DNA of 55,297 bases. Origin: Frankiales bacterium (lineage in GTDB: Bacteria > Actinomycetota > Actinomycetes > Mycobacteriales > SCTD01). Below the pieces are notes generated by a model. It was not told where the DNA came from. It saw nothing but the letters and a program-made list of their open reading frames with translations, and searched no databases. The stretch covers positions 1-55,297 of the forward strand of contig JAODND010000043.1 of the NCBI GenBank assembly GCA_025465465.1, written 5' to 3'. Positions 26,249 to 34,857 of the stretch are shown here, in pieces. The number at the start of each line of letters is the position of its first letter. Position 1 is the first letter of the stretch. Position numbers and translations under genes: made by a program.

Positions 26249-27106
26249 GTGAGCAGGGTCGTCGTCGTCACCGGTGCGGGGCAGGGCATCGGGAGGGCGC
26301 ACGCCCTTGCGTTCGCCGCGAACGGCGACCGCGTCATCGTCAACGACATGGGCGAGTCCGCCGACGAGACCGTCGCCCTGGTCCGCGAGGCCGGGGGTGA
26401 GGCGGTCGTGTCCAAGGGCGACGTCTCCGACTGGTCCTACGGCGAGCAGCTGGTCAAGGCCGCGGTGAGCGAGTTCGGGCAGCTCGACGCGCTGGTGAAC
26501 AACGCCGGGCTGGTCCGGGATCGGATGCTCGTGAACATGAGCGAGGACGAGTGGGACCTGGTGCTGAAGGTCGACCTCAAGGGTCACTTCGTCCCGCTCC
26601 GGCACGCCGCGGCCTACTGGAAGGACCTGTCCAAGGCGGGTACGCCGGTCGAGGCGCGGGTCGTCAACACCAGCTCGGGTGCCGGGCTGTTGGGGTCGGT
26701 CGGTCAGGGCAACTACTCCGCCGCGAAGGCGGGCGTCGTCGCGCTGACCCAGGTCGCGGCCGCCGAGATGAGCCGCTTCGGCGTGAAGCTCAATGCGATC
26801 GCGCCCGCCGCCCGCACGCCCATGACCGAGGTCGTGTTCGCCCAGACCATGGCCAAGCCGGAGACCGGGTTCGACCCGATGGACCCGGCCAACGTCTCCC
26901 CCCTCGTCGTGTGGCTCGCGTCAGCCGAGTGCCAGGTGACGGGTCGCGTCTTCGAGGTCGAGGCCGGCATCATCTCCCCTGCCGACGGCTGGCAGCACGG
27001 CCCGCGCGAGGACCGTGGCGACCGCTGGCCGGTCGACGACATCGGCCCCGCCGTGGACCGGCTGCTCGCCCAGTCACCGCCGCAGGCTCCGGTCTACGGG
27101 TCATGA
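26249..27106 (+). CDS. SDR, HSD17B4-like beta-hydroxyacyl-CoA dehydrogenase type
   Basis: 285 residues from GTG 26249 (an upstream TTG in frame falls in the -10 box). SDR motifs are TGAGQGIGRAHA, LVNNAG, and YSAAKAG for the catalytic Tyr-Lys. The extended C-terminus (ECQVTGRVFEVEAGIISPADGWQHGP) is the hallmark of HSD17B4/Hsd4A-like dehydrogenases that act on steroid or acyl-CoA hydroxyls. First gene of a ten-gene operon; overlaps fadE30 by 4 bases. It probably oxidises a beta-hydroxyacyl-CoA in HIP breakdown; substrate inferred. Confidence 0.85.
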   Translation: MSRVVVVTGAGQGIGRAHALAFAANGDRVIVNDMGESADETVALVREAGGEAVVSKGDVSDWSYGEQLVKAAVSEFGQLDALVNNAGLVRDRMLVNMSEDEWDLVLKVDLKGHFVPLRHAAAYWKDLSKAGTPVEARVVNTSSGAGLLGSVGQGNYSAAKAGVVALTQVAAAEMSRFGVKLNAIAPAARTPMTEVVFAQTMAKPETGFDPMDPANVSPLVVWLASAECQVTGRVFEVEAGIISPADGWQHGPREDRGDRWPVDDIGPAVDRLLAQSPPQAPVYGS

Positions 27107-28248
27107 CCTTCCGCGACGAGGTCGCGACCTGGCTCGCCGAGCACCTCACCGGAGAGTTCGCCCCGCTGGTCGGCACCGGTGGGCCGGGCCGCGAGCACGA
27201 GCACGTCGACCTCAGGATGGCCTGGGAGCGGGAGCTGGCCGCCGGGAAGTGGATCGGTCTCGGGTGGCCCGTCGAGGTGGGCGGTCGCGGTGCCTCGATC
27301 GAGGACCAGGTGGTCTTCTACGAGGAGTACGCCAAGGCCGGCGGGCCGGCCCGGGTCAACCACATGGGCGAGCAGCTCGCCGGCCCGACGATCATCGCCT
27401 TCGGGACGCAGGAGCAGAAGGACCGCTTCCTGCCCAAGATCCTCGACGGCACCGAGCTGTGGTGCCAGGGCTACTCCGAGCCCAACGCCGGCTCGGACCT
27501 CGCCGGCATCCGCACCAGGGGTGAGCTGCGCGACGGGAAGTGGCACGTCACCGGTCAGAAGGTCTGGACATCGCTTGCGCACCAGGCGGACTGGTGCTTC
27601 GTCATTGCCCGCACCGACCCAGCCTCGACCCGTCACAAGGGGCTGTCGTTCCTGCTCGTGCCGATGCACCAGCCGGGCATCGAGGTCCGCCCGATCGTCC
27701 AGCTCACGGGCACCAGCGAGTTCAACGAGGTGTTCTTCGACGACGCGGTGACGGATGCGGCGCACGTCGTCGGTGACCCCGGCGACGGCTGGCGGGTCGC
27801 CATGGGTCTGCTCGCCTTCGAGCGCGGCGTGTCCACCCTCGGGCAGCAGGTGGGCTTCACCCGCGAGTATGCCGAGATCATCGAGCTGGCTCGCGCCAAC
27901 GGCAGCTATGAGCGACACGAGGACGAGCTCGTCGCCGCATGGGCGTCCCTCCAGGTCCTGAGGCACCAGGCACTCCGGACGCTCTCCTCTGATGCGGCCG
28001 CGAGCACCGGCGTCGAGGCCAGCGTCAACAAGCTGCTCTGGGCACCGTGGCACAAGAAGCTCGGCGAGCTGGCCATGACGGTCAGCGGGTCGCCGGCGAT
28101 GCTGACCGACGGCGAGCTCAGCCCCTTGCAGAACCTCTTCCTCTTCACGCGCTCCGACACGATCTACGGCGGCAGCAGCGAGATCCAGCGCAACGTCATC
28201 GCCGAGCGGCTCTGGAAGCTGCCGCGCGACACCTGGTCCGCGCCGTGA
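27103..28248 (+). CDS. fadE30: Acyl-CoA dehydrogenase FadE30
   Basis: 381 residues. Distinctive FadE30-like stretches are GEFAPL with LGGPGREHE-type start (GTGGPGREHEH), QKVWTSLAHQADWCF and IYGGSSEIQRNVIAERL. Glu240 in AFERGVSTLG is the likely base, since the MCAD position is Gly. In mycobacteria FadE30 acts on a 5-hydroxylated HIP-CoA intermediate. Start and stop overlaps (ATGA, GTGA) couple it to the SDR before it and the small subunit after it, so it may be the alpha chain of a heteromer. Confidence 0.88.
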   Translation: MTFRDEVATWLAEHLTGEFAPLVGTGGPGREHEHVDLRMAWERELAAGKWIGLGWPVEVGGRGASIEDQVVFYEEYAKAGGPARVNHMGEQLAGPTIIAFGTQEQKDRFLPKILDGTELWCQGYSEPNAGSDLAGIRTRGELRDGKWHVTGQKVWTSLAHQADWCFVIARTDPASTRHKGLSFLLVPMHQPGIEVRPIVQLTGTSEFNEVFFDDAVTDAAHVVGDPGDGWRVAMGLLAFERGVSTLGQQVGFTREYAEIIELARANGSYERHEDELVAAWASLQVLRHQALRTLSSDAAASTGVEASVNKLLWAPWHKKLGELAMTVSGSPAMLTDGELSPLQNLFLFTRSDTIYGGSSEIQRNVIAERLWKLPRDTWSAP

Positions 28249-29150
28249 CCGAGCTGGACGACCTGCGGGCCGCGACCCGTGACCTGCTCACCGACAACGC
28301 TCCCGTGCGTTCCAACCTCGAGGACAACCCGGGCATCTGGAAGCGGCTGGCGGTCGAGATGGGCCTGGTGGCGCTCCCGGTGGAGGACGTCCCTCTCTCG
28401 TGGGTCCTGACCGTGATCGAGGAGACCGGGCGGGTGCTCCTGCGCGCGCCCTACCTGCCGACGGTGGTCGCCGCGGCGGCTCTCAAGGCGGCCGGGGACG
28501 AGCAGCACCTCGCAGGACTGGCCGAGGGCTCGGTCACCGCCGCCCTGGCCCTGCGCGGAGACCTCGACCAGGTGCCCCACGCAGCGAACGCCGACCTGCT
28601 GCTCCTCGCCAAGGGTGACGAGCTCTGGGTGGTCGAGGAGCTCAGCGCCGAGCCGCTCGAGACCCTTGACCTGACGCGCCCCGCAGGCAAGGTGCAGGTG
28701 TCCGGGGGCCGTCTGGTCGGGAATGCCTGGCACGCAAGGGATCTCGAGCACGTGGCGATCGCGGCCGAGTGCGTCGGCGCCTCGCAACGCGTCCTGGAGC
28801 TGGTGGTGGAGCACCTGCTCGTGCGGACCCAGTTCGGACGGCCACTCGGCTCGTTCCAGGCCCTGCGTCACAGGGTGGCCGACCTCACCGTCCTCCTCGA
28901 GGCCGCGCGGTCGACGACCTGGTACGCCGCCTCGGAGCCCGACGACTTCACGGTCGTCGCTCCGCTGGCGCGCGCCTTGGCGTCCGAGGCGTTCGTCACC
29001 ATCAGCGGCGAGGCCATCCAGCTCTTCGGTGGCATCGGGTTCACCTGGGAGCACGACGCCCACCTGTACTTCAAGCGCGCCTGGACCACGGCGCTCGCAG
29101 CGGACGGCAAAGGCCTGAAGAAGCTGGCCTTCGAGAGGAGCGGCGTGTGA
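28245..29150 (+). CDS. Acyl-CoA dehydrogenase, beta-type small subunit (FadE32/33-like)
   Basis: 301 residues with the truncated middle domain of beta-type chains; the conserved C-terminal region reads RTQFGRPLGSFQALRHRVAD and GIGFTWEHDAHLYFKRA. Paired directly behind fadE30 with a 4-base overlap and coupled to ipdA. By size and place it resembles FadE32/FadE33-type partners of the KstR2 regulon. An active-site base is not identifiable, consistent with a role as partner rather than independent enzyme. Confidence 0.82.
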   Translation: MTELDDLRAATRDLLTDNAPVRSNLEDNPGIWKRLAVEMGLVALPVEDVPLSWVLTVIEETGRVLLRAPYLPTVVAAAALKAAGDEQHLAGLAEGSVTAALALRGDLDQVPHAANADLLLLAKGDELWVVEELSAEPLETLDLTRPAGKVQVSGGRLVGNAWHARDLEHVAIAAECVGASQRVLELVVEHLLVRTQFGRPLGSFQALRHRVADLTVLLEAARSTTWYAASEPDDFTVVAPLARALASEAFVTISGEAIQLFGGIGFTWEHDAHLYFKRAWTTALAADGKGLKKLAFERSGV

Positions 29151-29995
29151 CGAAGCTGATGACCGAGGAGCAGGTGGTCGCCGAGCTCCGGTCCGGCATG
29201 ACGATCGGCATCGGCGGGTGGGGGTCGCGACGCAAGCCGATGTCGATGGTGCGCGCCATCCTGCGCTCCGACCTGCGCGACCTGACCGTCGTGTCCTACG
29301 GCGGACCGGACGTCGGGCTGCTCTGCGCAGCCGGCAAGGTCAAGAAGCTCGTCTACGGCTTCGTCTCGCTCGACTCGATCCCACTCGAGCCGCACTTCCA
29401 GAACGCCCGCAAGGCAGGCGGTCTCGAGGTGCAGGAGTGGGACGAGGGGATGGTGCAGTGGGGCCTGTACGCCGCCTCGCTCCGGCTGCCGTTTCTGCCG
29501 ACCCGGGCCGGTCTCGGATCGGACGTCGTCACCTACGACCCCTCCCTGAAGACCGTCGTCGACCCCTACGGCGGACCCGAGCTGCTCGCCGTACCCGCCT
29601 TGCACCTCGATGCGGCGCTGGTGCACCTCAACATCGCCGACGCACGGGGCAACGCGGCCTTCCTCGGCCCCGACCTGTACTTCGACGACCTGTTCTGCCA
29701 GGCCGCCGAGAAGGCATACCTGTCGTGCGAGCGCATCGTGGACGACCTCGGTGAGCTCACGCGCCGGCGGATCGCGCGGTGGATGGTCGCGGGGGTTGTC
29801 GAGGCTCCCGGAGGCGCGCACTTCACCAGCTGCGTCCCCGACTACGACCGCGACGAGCCGTTCCAGAAGGAGTACGCAACGGCGGCGAAGGACCCCGCGC
29901 TGTGGGCAGCCTTCGAGGAGCGCTTCCTGAAGGCACCTGACTATGCCGCTGCCGTGAAGGCGTGGTACGAGGAGCGGAAGGCACAGGCCTCATGA
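29147..29995 (+). CDS. ipdA: COCHEA-CoA hydrolase alpha subunit IpdA
   Basis: 282 residues, CoA-transferase family I fold. GMTIGIGGWGSRRKPM, YGGPDVGLLCAAGKVK, FVSLDS, LPFLPTRAGLGSDV and VEAPGGAHFTSCVPDY all match mycobacterial IpdA. IpdAB does not transfer CoA but hydrolyses the last steroid ring (ring C) of COCHEA-CoA. GTG 29147, with GAGAGGAG just before, overlaps the upstream gene by 4 bases; the ATG of ipdB overlaps its stop. The pair is required for growth on HIP in relatives. Confidence 0.93.
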   Translation: MTKLMTEEQVVAELRSGMTIGIGGWGSRRKPMSMVRAILRSDLRDLTVVSYGGPDVGLLCAAGKVKKLVYGFVSLDSIPLEPHFQNARKAGGLEVQEWDEGMVQWGLYAASLRLPFLPTRAGLGSDVVTYDPSLKTVVDPYGGPELLAVPALHLDAALVHLNIADARGNAAFLGPDLYFDDLFCQAAEKAYLSCERIVDDLGELTRRRIARWMVAGVVEAPGGAHFTSCVPDYDRDEPFQKEYATAAKDPALWAAFEERFLKAPDYAAAVKAWYEERKAQAS

Positions 29996-30726
29996 GTGAC
30001 GTGACGAGAGCGGAGGTCTGTGCCGTCGCGTGCGCCGAGGCGTTCCGCGGCGACGGCGAGATCCTCGCCTCCCCGATGGCGCTGGTGCCCTCGCTCGGGG
30101 CACGGCTCGCGCGCGAGACCTTCGAGCCCGACCTGCTGCTGTCCGACGGCGAGGCGACCTTCGTCGCCGGACCGTGGGCCTTGGGCGCGAAGCCGCCGGC
30201 GACGACCGAAGCCTGGATCCCCTACCGGTCGATCTTCGACCTGGTCTGGAACGGCCACCGCCACGTGATGATGGGTGCCTCGCAGATCGACCGGCACGGC
30301 AACCAGAACATCAGCTGCATCGGCCCGTTCCAGCAGCCGAAGAACCAGCTGCTCGGCGTCCGCGGCGCCCCCGGCAACACCGTGAGCCACCCGACCTCCT
30401 ACTGGGTGCCCAACCACTCCACCCGCGTCTTCGTCGACAAGGTCGACATGGTCAGCGGGGTGGGCACCGACCGGGGCGTCGACGTGCCGCTGCGACGGGT
30501 CATCACCAACCTCGGAGTCTTCGACCTCGGCGGCCCGGACGGCACGATGCGGCTGCTCTCGGTGCACCCCGGCGTCAGCGTCGAGGAGGTCCAGGCCGCG
30601 ACCGGCTTCGACCTGCACGTGGACGACGTGGTGGAGTCGAGGCTGCCGACCGACGAGGAGCTCCGGCTCATCCGCGACGTCCTCGACCCGAAGAACCTGC
30701 GCGACAAGGAAGTACCGCCCGCATGA
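29992..30726 (+). CDS. ipdB: COCHEA-CoA hydrolase beta subunit IpdB
   Basis: 244 residues. TRAEVCAVACAEAFRG, ILASPMALVPSLGARLAR, MMGASQIDRHGNQNIS and NHSTRVFVDKVDMVSG match IpdB. It forms a heterotetramer with IpdA to open ring C, leaving MOODA-CoA. ATGA overlaps on both sides place it in the ipdA-ipdB-ipdC run. The order ipdA-ipdB-ipdC is the same as Rv3551-Rv3553 of M. tuberculosis. Confidence 0.93.
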   Translation: MSDVTRAEVCAVACAEAFRGDGEILASPMALVPSLGARLARETFEPDLLLSDGEATFVAGPWALGAKPPATTEAWIPYRSIFDLVWNGHRHVMMGASQIDRHGNQNISCIGPFQQPKNQLLGVRGAPGNTVSHPTSYWVPNHSTRVFVDKVDMVSGVGTDRGVDVPLRRVITNLGVFDLGGPDGTMRLLSVHPGVSVEEVQAATGFDLHVDDVVESRLPTDEELRLIRDVLDPKNLRDKEVPPA

Positions 30727-31769
30727 GAACCCGCGCCACCGAGCTGCTCGGCGTCGACCACCCGATCGTGCAGACCGGCATGGGCTACGTCAGCGGAGCC
30801 AGGCTGACCTCAGCCACAGCGAATGCCGGCGGCCTGGGCATCATCGCCTCGGCCACCATGTCGTACGAGGAGCTGGCTCAGGCCATCTCCGAGGTCAAGG
30901 CCCGCACGTCGAACCCGTTCGGCGTGAACCTTCGGGCCGACGCCTCCGACGCGGCCGAGCGCATCGACCTGATGGCCCGCGAGGGCGTGCGGGTGGCGTC
31001 CTTCGCGCTGGCGCCCAAGCAGGACCTCATCAAGCGCTGCAAGCACCACGGCATGGTCGTCATGCCGTCCATCGGCGCGAAGCGGCACGCCGAGAAGGTC
31101 GCGGAGTGGGGTGTCGACGCCGTCATCGTGCAGGGCGGTGAGGGCGGCGGCCACACCGGTCAGGTCCCGACCTCCGTGCTGCTGCCGCAGGTCGTCGACG
31201 CCGTCGACATCCCGGTCATCGCCGCCGGCGGCTTCTTCGACGGGCGCGGGCTCGTCGCCGCCCTGGCCTACGGGGCGGAGGGCATCGCGATGGGGACGCG
31301 GTTCCTGCTCACGTCCGACAGCGCCGTGTCCCGAGAGGTGAAGCAGGTCTACCTCGACAAGGGCGTCGCCGACACGGTCGTGACGACCGAGGTCGACGGG
31401 GTGCCGCACCGGGTGCTGCGCACCGAGTTCGTCGAGGAGCTGCTGAAGAGCCGGGCCCTCGGCCGCATGACCCGGGCCGTGCGCAACGCCGTGGCGTTCC
31501 AGAAGCTGTCCGGTACGCCCTGGAAGGACGTCGTCTCGGAGGGCCTGGCCATGCGCAAGAGCGCCGAGCTGTCGTTCAGCCAGCTCGTCATGGCGGCGAA
31601 CACCCCGATGCTGCTCAAGGCGGCGATGGTCGACGGCCGGCCCGACCTCGGAGTGATGGCGAGCGGCCAGGTCGCCGGGCTGATCGAGGACCTGCCGTCC
31701 TGCCAGGAGCTCATCACCCGGATCATGGCGGAGGCAGAGGACACCCTGAAGAGGTTGGCGGATGCCTGA
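30723..31769 (+). CDS. ipdC: IpdC, nitronate-monooxygenase-fold flavoprotein of HIP catabolism
   Basis: 348 residues, FMN-binding TIM barrel related to nitronate monooxygenases: PIVQTGMGYVSG, VQGGEGGGHTGQV with the phosphate loop, IAAGGFFDGRG and AMGTRFLLTSDSA. Many automatic annotations call this a nitronate monooxygenase, but the operon position behind ipdAB identifies IpdC, which acts on a hydroxylated HIP-CoA ring intermediate before ring opening. ATGA overlap with ipdB, 8-base overlap with ipdF. Confidence 0.9.
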   Translation: MRTRATELLGVDHPIVQTGMGYVSGARLTSATANAGGLGIIASATMSYEELAQAISEVKARTSNPFGVNLRADASDAAERIDLMAREGVRVASFALAPKQDLIKRCKHHGMVVMPSIGAKRHAEKVAEWGVDAVIVQGGEGGGHTGQVPTSVLLPQVVDAVDIPVIAAGGFFDGRGLVAALAYGAEGIAMGTRFLLTSDSAVSREVKQVYLDKGVADTVVTTEVDGVPHRVLRTEFVEELLKSRALGRMTRAVRNAVAFQKLSGTPWKDVVSEGLAMRKSAELSFSQLVMAANTPMLLKAAMVDGRPDLGVMASGQVAGLIEDLPSCQELITRIMAEAEDTLKRLADA

Positions 31770-32514
31770 CTACGTGCCCGGGCACGGGCTCCTGAAGGAC
31801 AAGGTCGTGGTCGTCACCGCGGCTGCCGGCACCGGCATCGGGTTCGCCACCGCGAAGAAGGCGGTCGAGGAGGGCGCGACCGTCGTCGTCTCCGACTGGC
31901 ACGAGCGGCGGCTCGCCGAGGCGGCCGCGAGCCTCGGACTGCGCGGCATCGTCTGCGACGTCACCCAGCAGGACCAGGTCGAGCACCTGATCAGCTCGGT
32001 CGTGGCCGAGCACGGCCGCCTCGACGTGATGGTCAACAACGCTGGGCTCGGCGGCACCGCTGAGCTCGTCGACATGACCGACGAGCAGTGGCTGCGGGTC
32101 CTCGACGTCACCCTGAACGGCACCTTCCGCTGCACGCGCGCGGCGCTGCGCCAGATGAAGGCGCAGGGCTCCGGTGTCATCGTGAACAACTCCTCCGTCA
32201 TCGGCTGGCGGGCCCAGGAGGGACAGGCGCACTACGCAGCGGCCAAGGCCGGGGTGAACGCGCTGACGCGGACGGCGGGGGTCGAAGGCGCGAAGTTCGG
32301 CGTACGGGTCAACGCGGTGTCCCCCTCGATCGCGATGCATGCCTTCCTCGCCAAGGTGACCACCGACGAGCTCCTCGAGGAGCTCTCGGCCAAGGAGGCC
32401 TTCGGGCGTCCAGCCGAGCCGTGGGAGGTCGCCAACGTCATCGTGTTCCTCGCCAGCGACTACTCGTCGTACATGACCGGGGAGATCGTGTCGGTCTCCA
32501 GCCAGCACCCTTAG
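31762..32514 (+). CDS. ipdF: IpdF, 5-hydroxy-HIP-CoA-type dehydrogenase (SDR)
   Basis: 250 residues. The cofactor motif is the unusual AAAGTGIGFA instead of the classical TGxxxGxG, as in mycobacterial Rv3559c. Further motifs are MVNNAGLGG and HYAAAKAG. It oxidises the ring hydroxyl of a 5-hydroxylated HIP-CoA derivative with NAD. The ATG at 31762 lies inside the end of ipdC. Predicted cytoplasmic. Confidence 0.88.
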   Translation: MPDYVPGHGLLKDKVVVVTAAAGTGIGFATAKKAVEEGATVVVSDWHERRLAEAAASLGLRGIVCDVTQQDQVEHLISSVVAEHGRLDVMVNNAGLGGTAELVDMTDEQWLRVLDVTLNGTFRCTRAALRQMKAQGSGVIVNNSSVIGWRAQEGQAHYAAAKAGVNALTRTAGVEGAKFGVRVNAVSPSIAMHAFLAKVTTDELLEELSAKEAFGRPAEPWEVANVIVFLASDYSSYMTGEIVSVSSQHP

Positions 32515-32522
32515 GAGCCCCA

Positions 32523-33257
32523 GTGATCAGCACCGAGCGCCACGACGACGGTGTCGTGGAGGTCGTGGTCGACCACCCGCCCGTGAACGCCTTGCCGGTG
32601 CAGGGCTGGTTCGACCTCGCCGACGCGATCCTGTCGGCGGGCAAGGACCCCGCGACCCGCGTCGTCGTCCTCCGCGCCGAGGGCCGCGGCTTCAACGCGG
32701 GCGTCGACATCAAGGAGTTCCAAAAGGACGAGACGTTCAACGCGCTGGTCGGCGCCAACCGCGGGTGCTACGCCGCCTTCGGTGCCTGTTATGACTGCCC
32801 CGTCCCCGTCATCACGGCGGTGCAGGGCTTCTGCCTCGGTGGCGGCATCGGCCTCGCCGGCAACAGCGACATCGTCGTCGCCTCTGACGACGCGACCTTC
32901 GGCCTGCCGGAGGTCGACCGGGGCGCGCTCGGAGCCGCCACCCACCTGTCGCGGCTGGTCCCGCTGCACAAGGCGCGCGCGATGGTCTACACGTCGGCGA
33001 CGGCCACCGCCCAGGAGCTCCACGAGTTCGGCTCGGTGCTGCACGTCGTCCCCCGCGACCAGCTGCGGGCCAAGGCCCTCGAGGTCGCCCACGCGATCGC
33101 CGAGAAGGACCCGCAGGTCATCCGGATGGCCAAGGAGTCGCTGGCGGCGATCGACCTCTGGGACGTCCACAAGAGCTACCGCATCGAGCAGAGCTACACC
33201 TTCGAGCTCAACCTGCTCGGCGTGGCCGACAAGGTGCGAGAGGACTTCGGCAAGTGA
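32523..33257 (+). CDS. echA20: EchA20, crotonase-fold ring-D hydrolase
   Basis: 244 residues of crotonase fold. The oxyanion-hole region GRGFNAGVDIKEF and LGGGIGLAGNSD are present; of the two hydratase glutamates one is Gly (in GGGIGL) and one is kept (LPEVDRG). That pattern fits EchA20, which hydrolyses ring D of HIEC-CoA instead of hydrating a double bond. GTG 32523 has GGAG upstream. Order ipdF-echA20 on the same strand supports the call. Confidence 0.9.
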   Translation: MISTERHDDGVVEVVVDHPPVNALPVQGWFDLADAILSAGKDPATRVVVLRAEGRGFNAGVDIKEFQKDETFNALVGANRGCYAAFGACYDCPVPVITAVQGFCLGGGIGLAGNSDIVVASDDATFGLPEVDRGALGAATHLSRLVPLHKARAMVYTSATATAQELHEFGSVLHVVPRDQLRAKALEVAHAIAEKDPQVIRMAKESLAAIDLWDVHKSYRIEQSYTFELNLLGVADKVREDFGK

Positions 33258-33679
33258 ACCCGTACGAGGAGATCCGCAACCTGCTCGGGACCTACTGCGA
33301 GGTCATGGACGCCGGCGACTGGGAGGGCCTCGGCGGGCTGTTCGCGCACGGTCGGATCGCCGACGACAAGGGACGGCCGATCGCCGCCGGTGCCGAGGCG
33401 ATCACCGGGCTCTGGAGCGCCATGGTCCGCCGGTACGACGGATCGCCCTGCACCCGCCACCTGGTGACCGGTCCGATCATCGACGTCGACGGCGACAGTG
33501 CCAGCTGCCGCTCGAGCTTCCTCGTCGTCCAGAAGCCGCCCGGCGGTGAGCTGAGGCTCGTCGCCGCCGGTAGGTACCGCGACCGGTTCGAGGTGGTCGA
33601 CGGTCGCTGGGCGTTTGCCGAGCGGCAGTTCTTCCTCGAGCAGGAAGGTGACATGAGCCAGCACATGGTCGACCTGTGA
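33254..33679 (+). CDS. SnoaL/NTF2-like protein in the ipd operon
   Basis: 141 residues forming one NTF2-like cone: helix EIRNLLGTYCEVMDAGDWEGLGGLF, central strands with TRHLVTGPIIDVDGD, and RDRFEVVDGRWAF, the SnoaL_4 pattern. Members are isomerases, dehydratases, hydrolases or binding proteins; ketosteroid isomerase shares the fold. Overlaps echA20 and the next SDR by 4 bases each, so it is under the same KstR2 control. It has no assigned step in the published HIP pathway; a double-bond isomerase or dehydratase role is inference. Confidence 0.8.
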   Translation: MNPYEEIRNLLGTYCEVMDAGDWEGLGGLFAHGRIADDKGRPIAAGAEAITGLWSAMVRRYDGSPCTRHLVTGPIIDVDGDSASCRSSFLVVQKPPGGELRLVAAGRYRDRFEVVDGRWAFAERQFFLEQEGDMSQHMVDL

Positions 33680-34377
33680 GCCGGTTCGCCGGCAAGCGCG
33701 TGCTCGCCACCGGAGTCGCCTCCGGCGTCGGGAAAGCCACCGCCGAGCTGTTCGTCGCCGAGGGCGCCGAGGTCGTCGGCATCGACGTCACGCCGGGAGA
33801 CCATCACGTCTGCGATCTCACCGACTTCGGGGCGACCCAGGAGCTGGTCGGCTCGCTGGGTGCGTTCGACGTCGTGCTCAACATCGCGGGCATCGTCATG
33901 CTGCAGCACCTTGCCGACATCACGCTCGAGAGCTGGCACAAGCAGCTCGACGTCAACCTCACGGCGCCGTTCGTCGTCTCGCAGGCCGCGCTGCCAGGAC
34001 TGCTCGAGCGACGCGGCAACATCGTCAACGTCTCCAGCGTCGCCGGGGTCCGCGGCCAGGCCTACTCCGCGGCCTACTGCGCTTCCAAGGCCGGGTTGCT
34101 GATGCTGACCAAGTCGATGGCCCTCGAGCTGTCGCAGAAGGGCGTCCGGGTCAACTGCGTCTGCCCCGGCGGCATCGACACCCCACTCGTCGCCGAGGCG
34201 GCACGCACCATGCCCCAGGGCCTCGACGAGCGGCTGATGCAGCGGCTCTACAACGTCCTGCCACCCGGTTTCTCGCAGCCGACCGAGATCGCCGAGGCCA
34301 TCGCCTACCTCGCCTCCGACGCCGCCAGGTCCGTCACCGGCACCGCCCTGTCGATCGACGGCGGCATCGTCTCCTGA
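33676..34377 (+). CDS. Short-chain dehydrogenase, last gene of the ipd operon
   Basis: 233 residues. The cofactor loop reads ATGVASGVGKA, followed by LNIAGIV and AYCASKAG with the catalytic Tyr-Lys; IDTPLVAEAARTMP follows as in 3-alpha/beta-hydroxysteroid dehydrogenases. The second strand GIDVTP with Asp suggests NAD preference. GTG 33676 overlaps the SnoaL gene stop. A 3-base gap separates it from the convergent HxlR gene. Likely oxidises a steroid-derived alcohol; substrate unknown. Confidence 0.83.
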   Translation: MSRFAGKRVLATGVASGVGKATAELFVAEGAEVVGIDVTPGDHHVCDLTDFGATQELVGSLGAFDVVLNIAGIVMLQHLADITLESWHKQLDVNLTAPFVVSQAALPGLLERRGNIVNVSSVAGVRGQAYSAAYCASKAGLLMLTKSMALELSQKGVRVNCVCPGGIDTPLVAEAARTMPQGLDERLMQRLYNVLPPGFSQPTEIAEAIAYLASDAARSVTGTALSIDGGIVS

Positions 34378-34380
34378 CCT

Positions 34381-34812
34381 TCAGGGGATCCGGACCTCGG
34401 CGCGGAGGTCTCGCGGGCCGACGACGTGGCCGCGCGCACACACGAGCTCGGCGTGGACGGCGGCGCCGCAGTCGACGTGCCGGGTCACGACCGGCACCCC
34501 CCGCTCGTCGCAGAGGTGGGCATCACCCCAGTCCTTCAGGGCCGTCAGCACCGGCTGCAGCGACCGGCCGACGTCGGTGAGGCGGTACTCCAGCCGCGAC
34601 CGCGCGCCCGGCTCCTGGTAGGCCCGCGTCTCCAGGACACCGGCTGCCACCAGGTCCCGCAGCCGCGCCGACAGGACCGCCGGCGGAGCACCCGTCGCGG
34701 CCTGGATCCCGGCGAAGCGGCGCACTCCCAGCGAGACCTCCCGGACGACGAGCAGCGCCCATCGCTCACCGACGACCTCCAGGGTGCCGGCGATCGAGCA
34801 GGTGCGGGCCAT
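34381..34812 (-). CDS. HxlR family transcriptional regulator
   Basis: 143 residues. CSIAGTLEVVGERWALLVVREVSLGVRRF is the HxlR signature of a winged helix, with Cys5 conserved and possibly redox- or ligand-sensing. VLSARLRDLVAAGVLETRAYQ carries the recognition and wing elements. It diverges from the MFS transporter across 45 bases and so is the natural candidate for that gene's repressor. No clear palindrome was found in the gap. Confidence 0.85.
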   Translation of the reverse strand: MARTCSIAGTLEVVGERWALLVVREVSLGVRRFAGIQAATGAPPAVLSARLRDLVAAGVLETRAYQEPGARSRLEYRLTDVGRSLQPVLTALKDWGDAHLCDERGVPVVTRHVDCGAAVHAELVCARGHVVGPRDLRAEVRIP

Positions 34813-34822
34813 CGTCTGAGTA

Positions 34823-34851
34823 TGGACAACGAAGTCAGCCACGTCTACCGT
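34823..34851 (+). promoter_or_regulatory. Promoter of the MFS transporter gene
   Basis: -35 TGGACA (34823-34828), 17-base spacer, -10 TACCGT (34846-34851), then 6 bases to ATG 34858; the mRNA would be leaderless. One of the best two-part promoters in the window. Confidence 0.6.
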
Positions 34852-34857
34852 CCTGCC

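Noticed and set aside
30723..31769. Annotation as nitronate monooxygenase
   Set aside because: The fold is right, but the operon order ipdA-ipdB-this gene-ipdF identifies IpdC.
34813..34857. Operator palindrome for the HxlR regulator
   Set aside because: Several short inverted matches were tried; none had arms longer than 4 bases.
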